Shown here: positions 1 through 5,835 of the stretch, in pieces
Position numbering within the stretch: the first letter of the stretch is position 1
Layout: each line of letters starts with the position of its first letter
Source of the DNA: Xanthobacteraceae bacterium
Lineage (GTDB): Bacteria; Pseudomonadota; Alphaproteobacteria; Rhizobiales; Xanthobacteraceae
Length of the DNA: 7,847 bases
Reading direction: 5' to 3'
Assembly (NCBI GenBank): GCA_030044035.1
Contig: JASHWN010000238.1
Coordinates: 1-7,847 of the forward strand
Program-made: the position numbers and the translations under genes
The notes under the pieces: generated by a model
What the model saw: only the letters and a program-made list of their open reading frames with translations
Database searches by the model: none
What the model was told of the DNA's origin: nothing

Positions 1-341
1 CCGGTGTTGCGGATCTGCGGGCTCGCGACTTTCGCCGCCGCTTCGGCCAGAAGCTTGTAGCTCTTGTTGACGATCGGGTTCTTCTCGACGTCGCTGATGG
101 TGGTGAGCGCGCCGATTTCGATCCCGTCCGCTGTCTCCTTGACGCCGCGCATCTCGGCAATGCCGGTCAGATCGACCACGACTTTGGGGCGCTTGACGCG
201 GTCCTTGAACCAGGACAGCGAGTCGTTGCCGCCGGCGAGCTTCCAGACGTCGGCCTTATGCTGGTCGAGCAGGGCGACTGCGTCGGCGATGGTGGCGGGC
301 CGATAGAGTTCGAAGCCCGGAATGACATCCTTGATCATCAT
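1..341 (-). CDS. Molybdenum hydroxylase FAD-binding subunit (CoxM / XdhA-like), C-terminus cut by window edge
   Basis: This is the 5' part of an FAD-binding subunit of the xanthine oxidase family, which passes electrons from the iron-sulfur subunit to FAD. About 113 residues are visible with no stop before the window edge; the family is usually about 270-300 residues. The N-terminus has the typical 'F..YRPATIADAVALL' opening, the FAD pyrophosphate-binding stretch 'LAGGNDSLSWFKDR' (family form LAGGTDLL...), then 'VVVDLTGIAEM', 'IEIGALTTISDVE' and the start of 'SPQIRNTG' (family form ..IRN.GTIGGN). Two adjacent ATG codons exist at 341 and 338; the first lies 7 bases after a GGGGGAG ribosome site. 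The gene follows the molybdopterin subunit by 15 bases, so the three subunits form one operon. Family assignment is secure; substrate is unknown. Confidence 0.9.
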   Translation of the reverse strand, partial: MMIKDVIPGFELYRPATIADAVALLDQHKADVWKLAGGNDSLSWFKDRVKRPKVVVDLTGIAEMRGVKETADGIEIGALTTISDVEKNPIVNKSYKLLAEAAAKVASPQIRNT

Positions 342-348
342 GGCTGGG

Positions 349-355
349 CTCCCCC
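349..355 (-). promoter_or_regulatory. Ribosome binding site of the FAD subunit
   Basis: The minus strand reads GGGGGAG, 7 bases before the ATG at 341 and directly after the TAA stop (357-359) of the molybdopterin subunit. It fixes the start of the truncated gene. Confidence 0.6.
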
Positions 356-356
356 G

Positions 357-2768
357 TTACATCGTGTTGGCTTGCAGCGGCTTGTACGATTGCGGCCGCT
401 CGGCAAGCGCGTTGACGATCATGTCGCGGACCACCGGCGTGCGGTGGAAGTACTTGCCGCCGAGCGCATCGGCGATGGCGTTGATCAACGCCGCCGCTGC
501 CGCGCCCATGATCGGCTCGCCGATGCCCTTGACGCCGACCGGGTTGTCGCGGTCCGGCCGATCGACGGCCGCCCAGTTGAACACCTTCGGCATGTCGAGA
601 TAGGTCTGCGGCTTGGCCTGATCGAACTGCACGGTGGCCGGCAGTCCGAGCTGGTGGTCGTAGACGATGCGCTCGGTGGTGGCGAGACCGAAGCCCATCA
701 TGCTGCCGCCGAAGATTTGCGTCCTAAGGCCCTCCGGATGCAGCACGGTACCGCAATCGGCCACGCCGAGATATTCCTTGATCTCGAATTGGCCGGTCTC
801 GCGGTCGAGCTCGATCATGCAGAAGCCGGCGACCAGCGCCGGCGTCAAGCCGCGCTTGGGCAGCTTGTCCTTGGCGACGCCGACCAGGCCGGAGCCGGCC
901 AGCGCCGTCGCCGACGCCTTGGTCAGCGGATTGATGTCGGGCGGCAACTCCTTGCCGGAATATTTGCCGCCAAGCTCGATCGCCTTCTTGGCGGCGTCGG
1001 CGAAGCTGATCGACTTCGAGGCGTCCGTCTTGTGCACGACCTTTTCGTTTTTCAGCTCGTAGTCGGCGGCGCTGCCGCCGAGCGTGGTGGCGGCGAGTTC
1101 AAGGAGCTTGTCCCTGGCATCGACCGCCGCCACGTAGTTGCCGCGCGAGGCGGTGTACGTGGTGTTGGAGCCGAACTGGCCGATCATCCACGGTAGATGA
1201 TTGTCGCTCCTGCCGCGGACAATGACGACGTTGTCCCAATCGTAGCCGAGCACCTCGGCCGGAACGCGCGCCGTCGCCGCATACGAGAAGGTGCCGAGAT
1301 TGCCGACACCGGTATGCACGTAGAGCTTGCCGTCGGGCAGGATGCGCACGATGCCGTCGAAGCCGTTCGAGCCGCCGGCATGGAACGCGCTGCCGATGCC
1401 GATGCCGATGACCTTGTTGCCGTTGCGCTGGCCCGACAGCTTTTTCTTTTCCTCCCAATTGAACAGCTCGCCGCCCTTGGTCAGCGCATCTTTGAGATAG
1501 GCGCTGGTCAGCTTGCCCTTGGCGTCTTCGCCTTCGAAGCCGTCGTTGTCCGGCGCATTGATGCGGCGGATTTCCAGCCGATCAATGCCGAGCTGGCGCG
1601 CGGCCTCGTCGATCATCGGCTCGAGCGTCATCGCCGTCTGGTTCTCGCCCGGGCCGCGTTGCGGACCGCGCGGCGGCGTGTTGGTCAACACCGCGGTGCC
1701 GCGCCAACGCATCGCCTCCGGCTGATAGACGATCTGCGCCGTCTCGCCGGCATTGCGGAAGTCCCAGAAGCCGATGTTCGGCCCGTTGTCCTGCACCACG
1801 AAGACGTCGAGCGCGGTGACGCGGCCGTTCTCGGCAAAGCCGATCTTCGCCCAGCCCTGGAAGCCGGCGCGGCCGGAGCCGTTGGCGTACTCTTCCTCGC
1901 GCGACACGCGAAGCATGACCGGCCGGCCGTTGGCCTTCTTCGACAAATGGCCGGAGATCGCGATCAGCGGATAGGCGTTGCCCTTGGAGCCGAAACCGCC
2001 GCCGCAATACTCGGCGATGAATACGAGGTCCTCAGGCTTGATGCCGAGCAGACGCGCGATTTGCGGGACCAAAAACGATTGGCTTTGTGTGGACCCGTGC
2101 ACGTAGCACTTGCCGTTCTGCCAGTACGACATGTTGGAGCGGGTCTCCATCGAGTGGTGCGATGTGCCCGCGGTCTCGAAGCTGCGTTCGATGATGACCT
2201 TGGCTTTGGCAAAGCCGGCGTCGAGATCGCCGTAGTGCCATTGCTCCGCCGGCTTGCCCAGCGGCATTTTGCCTTGGTCGTAGTCGGCGAAATCCTGCGC
2301 CGTCCACTTCACGGTCTGCAGCGGCAGCTTGACGTTGGCGACGTTGCCGCCGGAGAACGCGTTGGGACCGCCCGGATAAAGCGAATCGAGCGGATCGACG
2401 ACGTGGTCGAGCTGCTCGAGATCGACCTTGATCGCTTCGACCGCGGCGGCGGCGATTTCCTCCGATTCGGCGGCGACCGCCACGATCGGCGCGCCGGCAT
2501 AGACCGGCTCGCGATAGAGGATCGGATCGACCGGCGGCGGGAATTGCGGCACGTCGTCCGGCGTGATGATGGCGACGACGCCCTTCATTTTCAGCGCCGC
2601 CGAGGTGTCGATATTGCGCACGCGGGCATGCGGCATCGGCGAGAGCACCATCTTGGCGTGCAGCATGCCTTCGGCTTGGAAGTCTTCCGAATATTTGGCG
2701 GTGCCGGTCACCTTGGCGACGAGATCCGGCGGAGTGAAGTTTTTGCCGACGAGCTTGTAATCAGCCAT
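357..2768 (-). CDS. Molybdenum hydroxylase large subunit, molybdopterin-binding (CoxL / XdhB-like)
   Basis: This 803-residue catalytic subunit of a xanthine oxidase family enzyme would bind molybdopterin cofactor and hydroxylate an aldehyde or heteroaromatic substrate using water. The N-terminal a/b hammerhead domain is at about residues 1-135 (VTGTAKYSEDF, MPHARV), followed by Mo-binding domains. Visible motifs are STQSQ (226-230; Gln228 matches the Gln that contacts the Mo-oxo group), CGGGFGSKG (255-263), PRGPQRGPGENQ (366-377; Arg371 aligns with the substrate-region Arg) and GVKGIGEP (745-752; Glu751 is the general base). The CO dehydrogenase loop AYxCSFR is absent, so this is not a form I CO dehydrogenase. 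Gly263 stands where xanthine dehydrogenases have Glu. One base separates its ATG from the upstream TGA of the 2Fe-2S subunit. It has no signal peptide of its own and would be exported with that subunit. Substrate unassigned. Confidence 0.93.
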   Translation of the reverse strand: MADYKLVGKNFTPPDLVAKVTGTAKYSEDFQAEGMLHAKMVLSPMPHARVRNIDTSAALKMKGVVAIITPDDVPQFPPPVDPILYREPVYAGAPIVAVAAESEEIAAAAVEAIKVDLEQLDHVVDPLDSLYPGGPNAFSGGNVANVKLPLQTVKWTAQDFADYDQGKMPLGKPAEQWHYGDLDAGFAKAKVIIERSFETAGTSHHSMETRSNMSYWQNGKCYVHGSTQSQSFLVPQIARLLGIKPEDLVFIAEYCGGGFGSKGNAYPLIAISGHLSKKANGRPVMLRVSREEEYANGSGRAGFQGWAKIGFAENGRVTALDVFVVQDNGPNIGFWDFRNAGETAQIVYQPEAMRWRGTAVLTNTPPRGPQRGPGENQTAMTLEPMIDEAARQLGIDRLEIRRINAPDNDGFEGEDAKGKLTSAYLKDALTKGGELFNWEEKKKLSGQRNGNKVIGIGIGSAFHAGGSNGFDGIVRILPDGKLYVHTGVGNLGTFSYAATARVPAEVLGYDWDNVVIVRGRSDNHLPWMIGQFGSNTTYTASRGNYVAAVDARDKLLELAATTLGGSAADYELKNEKVVHKTDASKSISFADAAKKAIELGGKYSGKELPPDINPLTKASATALAGSGLVGVAKDKLPKRGLTPALVAGFCMIELDRETGQFEIKEYLGVADCGTVLHPEGLRTQIFGGSMMGFGLATTERIVYDHQLGLPATVQFDQAKPQTYLDMPKVFNWAAVDRPDRDNPVGVKGIGEPIMGAAAAALINAIADALGGKYFHRTPVVRDMIVNALAERPQSYKPLQANTM

Positions 2769-2769
2769 T

Positions 2770-3444
2770 TCAGCCTCCCTTCGCCACGCGCATCACACCG
2801 GCCAGATACTGGTTATAGGAACCGCACCGGCACAGGTTTCCGGACATGGCCCGCCGCGCTTCTTCGATCGTCGGATGCGGGTTAACGGCGAGGAGCGCCA
2901 CCGCCGACATGACCTGACCCGGTGTACAGAAGCCGCATTGCGGGCCGATCTCTTCGATGAAGGCTTTTTGCACCGGGTGCAGTTCGCCGTTCTTGGCAAT
3001 GCCTTCGATCGTGGTGATCTTCTTGTCGGCGACCGCATGGGTGAGCGTCGTGCACGAATAGACCGGCGTGCCGTCGGCGAGCACCGTGCAGGCGCCGCAT
3101 TCGCCGCGGTCGCAGGATAGCTTCGTGCCGGTCAGGCCGAGCTTGTAGCGCAGCGTATTGGCCAGCGTCTCATGGGGCAGCACGTCGACGCGCCGCGTCT
3201 GGCCGTTGACGTTGAGGCTGACCAGCCGTTCGACCGCGCCGACGCTGCGCGCCTGCGCCGAGCCGGAGCGGAACAGATAGCCGGTGGCGCCGAGCGTCGC
3301 GCCCGAGGCGATGACGCCTTTGATGAAAGTCCGTCGCGATGCCTTGATTCGAGCGATCTCCGACAGCGGGCCGTCGCTCGCTGCAAGATGATCGTCGTGC
3401 GCATGCGCGTCGCCGACATGCGCGATCCGGCAATCTTCTGCCAT
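2770..3444 (-). CDS. Molybdenum hydroxylase 2Fe-2S small subunit with twin-arginine signal (CoxS / PaoA-like)
   Basis: This 224-residue protein carries the two [2Fe-2S] clusters that take electrons from the molybdenum centre. The N-terminal plant-type ferredoxin domain has C111, C116, C119 and C131 (CDRGECGAC...C). The C-terminal cluster has C170 and C173 (CGFCTPG) plus C205 and C207 (NLCRCG). Residues 36-42 read SRRTFIK, a twin-arginine motif, followed by a hydrophobic stretch (about 43-58) and a plausible cleavage site after SAQA (62-65). The family is usually about 150-170 residues; the extra length is this leader. The frame stays open upstream to 3627, but the ATG at 3444 is chosen for its AGGGAG ribosome site 6 bases away and because the Tat leader follows. 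It is the first gene of the operon. A periplasmic enzyme, as in E. coli PaoABC, is inferred. Confidence 0.93.
   Translation of the reverse strand: MAEDCRIAHVGDAHAHDDHLAASDGPLSEIARIKASRRTFIKGVIASGATLGATGYLFRSGSAQARSVGAVERLVSLNVNGQTRRVDVLPHETLANTLRYKLGLTGTKLSCDRGECGACTVLADGTPVYSCTTLTHAVADKKITTIEGIAKNGELHPVQKAFIEEIGPQCGFCTPGQVMSAVALLAVNPHPTIEEARRAMSGNLCRCGSYNQYLAGVMRVAKGG
2774..2779 (-). promoter_or_regulatory. Ribosome binding site of the molybdopterin subunit
   Basis: The minus strand reads GGGAGG, 5 bases before the ATG at 2768, inside the last codons of the 2Fe-2S gene. This points to translational coupling of the two subunits. Confidence 0.7.
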
Positions 3445-3651
3445 TGCCTTCTCCCTGAGCGGTTTCCTCGATCCCATCGATCCGGACAATCCGCGGCAGG
3501 AGCGCGGGCCGGTTCGTAGGCAGTGCTGCTGGCGTATTGCGCGGAAAGATTGCGCCAAATCGGGCGGCGACTCAAGCCGAATGTATGGGGGCTGTACCGG
3601 TCGTGCGCGGAGCGAATTGATCTGCATCGCCAGCCCTGAATCGCACTGAAA
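3445..3651. other. Intergenic region holding the 5' leader of the molybdenum hydroxylase operon
   Basis: This 207-base gap lies between the Sel1 gene stop and the 2Fe-2S gene start. It holds the AGGGAG ribosome site (minus strand, 3451-3456), just before the ATG at 3444. Close by is a small dyad, TCGAT-CCC-ATCGA (3468-3480), overlapping a direct repeat TCGATCC (3468-3474 and 3477-3483). A weak promoter-like pair on the minus strand, TTGAGT then CAATCT after 17 bases, can be read around 3541-3573 but is far from consensus. No intrinsic terminator for the Sel1 gene is visible. The operon promoter is expected here but is not identified with confidence. Confidence 0.4.
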
Positions 3652-4140
3652 TCAATTGCGAAACGGGTGGGTGCGGAAAAACTCGGTGGTGAGTTCGCCA
3701 GCCCGGCGCTCATCCTCGGGCGTCATCTTGCGCGCCACGGTGTCGCGGCAGGACAAGCTTTGCGAATAGCCGTTGGCGAGCGCAATGTCGCACCACGAAT
3801 AGGCCTGGGCGAGGTCGCGGGCCACGCCGCGGCCGTAGAGATATTGCATGCCGAGGAAGAACTGCGCCGTCGGCTGTCCGGCCTCGGCGGCTTGGCGAAA
3901 CCAGAACAGCGATTGCTTGTCGTCGCGCTGCACGCCCTTGCCGGAATAGTACATGAAGCCGAGCGAGGCCTGCGCTTTGGCGTCGCCCGCTCGCGACAGC
4001 CGCCACCAGATCGAAAAGGCGTGGGAAAAATCGCCGGAATTGAAGGCGTCGAGGCCATCCTCGAAAGAAGCGGCGCGAAGTGGCGAGGCTTGCGCCGCGC
4101 AGAGCGCTCCGGCCAGCACGATGGGGAGGACCCTACGCAT
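3652..4140 (-). CDS. Exported Sel1-repeat (TPR-like) protein
   Basis: This 162-residue protein has a signal peptide (residues 1-23: MRR, a hydrophobic core, cleavage probably after LRA). A degenerate helical repeat follows at about 27-52, then two clear Sel1-like repeats at about 53-88 (AQASLGFMYYSGKGVQRD..) and 89-124 (AQFFLGMQYLYGRGVARD..). Sel1 repeats form alpha-helical solenoids that bind other proteins; here the site would be the periplasm. Cys117 and Cys131 could form a disulfide. The LAGALC stretch does not fit a lipobox. The start at 4140 has GGGAGGG 10 bases upstream. The gene begins 25 bases after the ilvE stop with no terminator between them, so co-transcription is likely. The specific function and partner cannot be told from the sequence. 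Confidence 0.85.
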   Translation of the reverse strand: MRRVLPIVLAGALCAAQASPLRAASFEDGLDAFNSGDFSHAFSIWWRLSRAGDAKAQASLGFMYYSGKGVQRDDKQSLFWFRQAAEAGQPTAQFFLGMQYLYGRGVARDLAQAYSWCDIALANGYSQSLSCRDTVARKMTPEDERRAGELTTEFFRTHPFRN

Positions 4141-4165
4141 AACTTGCGCGCCCTCCCGCTGGCGT

Positions 4166-5056
4166 TCAGGCTGCCGCCGCCTTGCCTTTCGGCTTCACTG
4201 CGGCGGTGTAGTCGGCCATCAAAGCCTGGGTAACGCGGCCGGGCGTGAACTTCCAGTCGGCGATTTCCGACACCGCGGTGATCTCGGCGGCGGTGCCGGT
4301 GATGAAGCACTCGGAAAAGCCGGACAGCTCCTCGGGCATGATCCGCCGCTCGATCACCTCGATATTGCGGCGGCGGGCGAGCGCGATCGCGGTCGCCCGG
4401 GTGATGCCGGCGAGGAAGCAATCGGCGATCGGGGTGTGGATCTTGCCGTCCTTGATGAAAAAGACGTTGGCGCCGGTGCATTCGGCGACGCGGCCGAGCC
4501 AATCGAACATCATCGCGTCGGCATAGCCGCGCTTTTCGGCGCGATGCTTGGAAATGGTACAGATCATGTAGAGGCCGGCGGCCTTGGCGAGACAGGGCGC
4601 GGTCTTCGGGTCGGGCCGGCGGTATTCGGCGAGGTCGAGCCGGATGCCCTTGAGCCGCTGCGCCGGGTCGAAATAGCTCGGCCATTCCCAGGTGGCGATG
4701 GCGAGGTGGATTTTGTTGTTCTGCGCCGAGACGCCGAGCGCTTCCGAGCCGCGCCAGGCGATCGGCCGCACATAGGCGTCCTTTTGGTTATTCTTCTCCA
4801 GAACCAAGCGCTTGGCGGCGTCAATTTCAGCAACGCTGTAAGGGATTTCGAAGTCGAGCACCTGCGCCGAGTGCTTCAGCCGCTCGCTGTGGGCGGTGCT
4901 CTCGAAAATCTCCCCCGCGTAAGCGCGCTCGCCCTCGAACACGCAGCTTGCGTAGTGCAGGCCGTGGGTCAGCAGGCTGATCTTGCAGTCGATGGTGGCA
5001 ATGAGCTTGCCGTCGAACCAGATCACGTCCGAACGTTGGTCGAAGGCCACCGCCAT
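4166..5056 (-). CDS. ilvE: Branched-chain amino acid aminotransferase (fold IV PLP enzyme)
   Basis: This 296-residue cytoplasmic enzyme would transfer the amino group between Leu/Ile/Val and 2-oxoglutarate, the last step of their synthesis. It matches class IV aminotransferases along its length: LLTHGLHYASCVFEGERAY (29-47), YVRPIAWRG (95-103, with the Arg of BCATs), PCLAKAAGLY (154-163, Lys158 as PLP Schiff-base lysine), AECTGANVFF (191-200, Glu192 near the PLP nitrogen), LAGITRATAI (215-224) and ITGTAAEITAV (252-262; the common form ends ITPV). Length fits the family. The frame is open upstream to 5239 and there is also an ATG at 5062, but GGGAGG at 5065-5070 sits only 2 bases from that ATG and 8 bases from the one at 5056, so 5056 is chosen. 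It diverges from the MarR gene. D-amino acid transaminase or ADC lyase is a less likely alternative. Confidence 0.9.
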   Translation of the reverse strand: MAVAFDQRSDVIWFDGKLIATIDCKISLLTHGLHYASCVFEGERAYAGEIFESTAHSERLKHSAQVLDFEIPYSVAEIDAAKRLVLEKNNQKDAYVRPIAWRGSEALGVSAQNNKIHLAIATWEWPSYFDPAQRLKGIRLDLAEYRRPDPKTAPCLAKAAGLYMICTISKHRAEKRGYADAMMFDWLGRVAECTGANVFFIKDGKIHTPIADCFLAGITRATAIALARRRNIEVIERRIMPEELSGFSECFITGTAAEITAVSEIADWKFTPGRVTQALMADYTAAVKPKGKAAAA

Positions 5057-5064
5057 TGTCATTG

Positions 5065-5070
5065 CCTCCC
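5065..5070 (-). promoter_or_regulatory. Ribosome binding site deciding the ilvE start
   Basis: The minus strand reads GGGAGG. The ATG at 5062 is too close (2 bases), while the ATG at 5056 has an ideal 8-base spacing. Confidence 0.7.
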
Positions 5071-5092
5071 TTGCGGACGCCGCCACATCAGT

Positions 5093-5137
5093 CCCTTCGC
5101 TCCGGCGCGGAGCAAGGGCGACGCGCTTTTTGCGTCG
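5093..5137 (-). other. Two adjacent hairpins in the ilvE 5' leader
   Basis: The first hairpin spans 5093-5118: CCCTT, a one-base bulge, GCTCCG, a 3-base loop, CGGAGC, AAGGG, giving 11 pairs. The second is directly adjacent at 5119-5137: CGACGC, a 7-base loop holding five T/A, GCGTCG. Both would form in the ilvE mRNA leader (about 165 bases if the proposed promoter is right). Neither is followed by a U-run in the ilvE direction, so they are not intrinsic terminators. No leader peptide rich in Leu, Ile or Val codons is seen. A role in mRNA stability or translation is possible but unproven. Confidence 0.4.
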
Positions 5138-5227
5138 GGGCTGAACTCCCGGTATGGTCTCGGCCGACCCGTTGGCGAACGCTGGGCGCGGGTTGCAAGG
5201 ACGAGACGCCATCGTGATAACGCGTCT

Positions 5228-5256
5228 TTGTGTTAACAACCAACCCGAAATATGTC
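5228..5256 (+). promoter_or_regulatory. Putative petP promoter, overlapping the ilvE promoter
   Basis: TTGTGT (5228-5233) and TATGTC (5251-5256) are spaced by 17 bases and would start transcription at about 5263, leaving only a very short leader before the ATG at 5272. Both hexamers are weak matches. The -10 coincides with the left operator arm and with the opposing -35, so the two promoters would compete. Confidence 0.25.
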
Positions 5257-5258
5257 AA
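5230..5258 (-). promoter_or_regulatory. Putative ilvE promoter (TTGACA -35, weak -10)
   Basis: On the minus strand TTGACA (5258-5253) is a perfect -35 match. It is followed after 17 bases by TAACAC (5235-5230), a weak -10 matching three of six consensus bases. The -35 hexamer lies inside the left arm of the 5251-5271 dyad, so a repressor bound there would block it. The reading is from sequence only. Confidence 0.4.
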
Positions 5259-5271
5259 TACTGCTGACATA
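5251..5271. promoter_or_regulatory. Perfect inverted repeat, likely operator for the MarR regulator
   Basis: The arms TATGTCA (5251-5257) and TGACATA (5265-5271) are perfect inverted copies around a 7-base spacer (ATACTGC). The site ends immediately before the ATG at 5272, in the divergent region between ilvE and the MarR gene. Size and symmetry fit binding by a MarR-family dimer, whose usual pattern is autoregulation from the divergent intergenic region. Binding is inferred, not shown. Confidence 0.6.
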
Positions 5272-5835
5272 ATGGCGGACGTAAGCCTCACCACAAGACC
5301 AGGCCACCATGTCCCGGCGACGCGAGGGGAGCAGACTGCCCCGGCAGCGGAGCCGTCTTGGGACCTGATCGAGCTTCTGTTTTTCGCTTACCGCGATTTC
5401 GTCGGCGATCCCGACGAGGTGCTGGCCAAGCTCGGCTTCGGCCGGGCCCATCATCGGGTGCTGCATTTCGTCAACCGCAATCCCGGCATCAAGGTTGCCG
5501 ACCTCTTGGACGTGCTGAAGATCACCAAGCAATCGCTCGGCCGCGTGCTCAAGCAATTGATCGACGACGGTTACGTCGTCCAGCGCGAGGGCGATCACGA
5601 TCGCCGGCAGCGGCTGCTTTATGTCACGCCGGCCGGCGAGGCTTTGGCGATGCAGCTTGCCGACTTGCAGACGACGCGGATTTCGCGCGTGCTCGGCGAG
5701 CTGGGGCCTAGCGGCGGCGAGGCGGTCCGCCGTTTTCTCGCCGGTATGATCAATGCCGAAGACCGCGACCGCGTCCTGCGCATGATTGCGGGCGCCGACC
5801 GCGCCCGCCTGCGCCGCCGCGACGGCGCCCGATGA
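5272..5835 (+). CDS. petP: MarR-family transcriptional regulator, PetP-like
   Basis: This 187-residue winged-helix regulator would bind DNA as a dimer. An unstructured N-terminus (1-28) is followed by the dimerisation helices (WDLIELLFFAYRDF, 30-43), GFGRAHHRVLHFVNRNPG (55-72), the helix-turn-helix (about 74-101, VADLLDVLKITKQSLGRVLKQLIDDGYV) and the wing with the conserved DRRQR (110-114). The FFAYRDF...GFGRAHHRVLHFV pattern, followed directly by an OmpR-type regulator, resembles the petP-petR pair known from Rhodobacter capsulatus, where petR is needed for cytochrome bc1. The name rests on this resemblance from memory. The frame can be extended to a GTG at 5230, but that would put the dyad inside the gene. 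No Shine-Dalgarno precedes either start, so a leaderless or weakly initiated message is possible. It overlaps petR by ATGA. Confidence 0.85.
   Translation: MADVSLTTRPGHHVPATRGEQTAPAAEPSWDLIELLFFAYRDFVGDPDEVLAKLGFGRAHHRVLHFVNRNPGIKVADLLDVLKITKQSLGRVLKQLIDDGYVVQREGDHDRRQRLLYVTPAGEALAMQLADLQTTRISRVLGELGPSGGEAVRRFLAGMINAEDRDRVLRMIAGADRARLRRRDGAR

Noticed and set aside
258..1196. A 312-codon open frame on the plus strand
   Set aside because: It is antisense to the molybdopterin subunit and the FAD subunit start, with low-complexity composition and no domain.
357..2768. Form I carbon monoxide dehydrogenase large subunit
   Set aside because: The AYxCSFR active-site loop with the copper-binding Cys is absent; the corresponding region reads PRGPQRGPGENQ.
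1197..2885. A 562-codon open frame on the plus strand
   Set aside because: It lies wholly antisense to the molybdopterin and 2Fe-2S genes, whose motifs are unmistakable. Its protein is rich in Arg/Asp/Ala/Val with no recognisable domain, typical of antisense frames in high-GC coding DNA.
3445..3627. A 61-residue upstream extension of the 2Fe-2S subunit
   Set aside because: The ATG at 3444 has a good ribosome site and places the twin-arginine signal near the N-terminus; an extension would bury the signal about 100 residues in.
5093..5137. Intrinsic terminator or amino acid attenuator before ilvE
   Set aside because: No U-run follows either stem in the ilvE direction. The T-run at 5127-5131 is in a loop, and no leader peptide with a cluster of Leu/Ile/Val codons was found.
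3953..5236. A 427-codon open frame on the plus strand
   Set aside because: It is antisense to ilvE and the Sel1 gene and has no recognisable motif; the minus-strand proteins have full family signatures.
5057..5239. A 61-residue N-terminal extension of IlvE
   Set aside because: The frame is open, but the extension has no similarity to aminotransferases, would run through the proposed promoter and hairpins, and a well-spaced GGGAGG supports the ATG at 5056.
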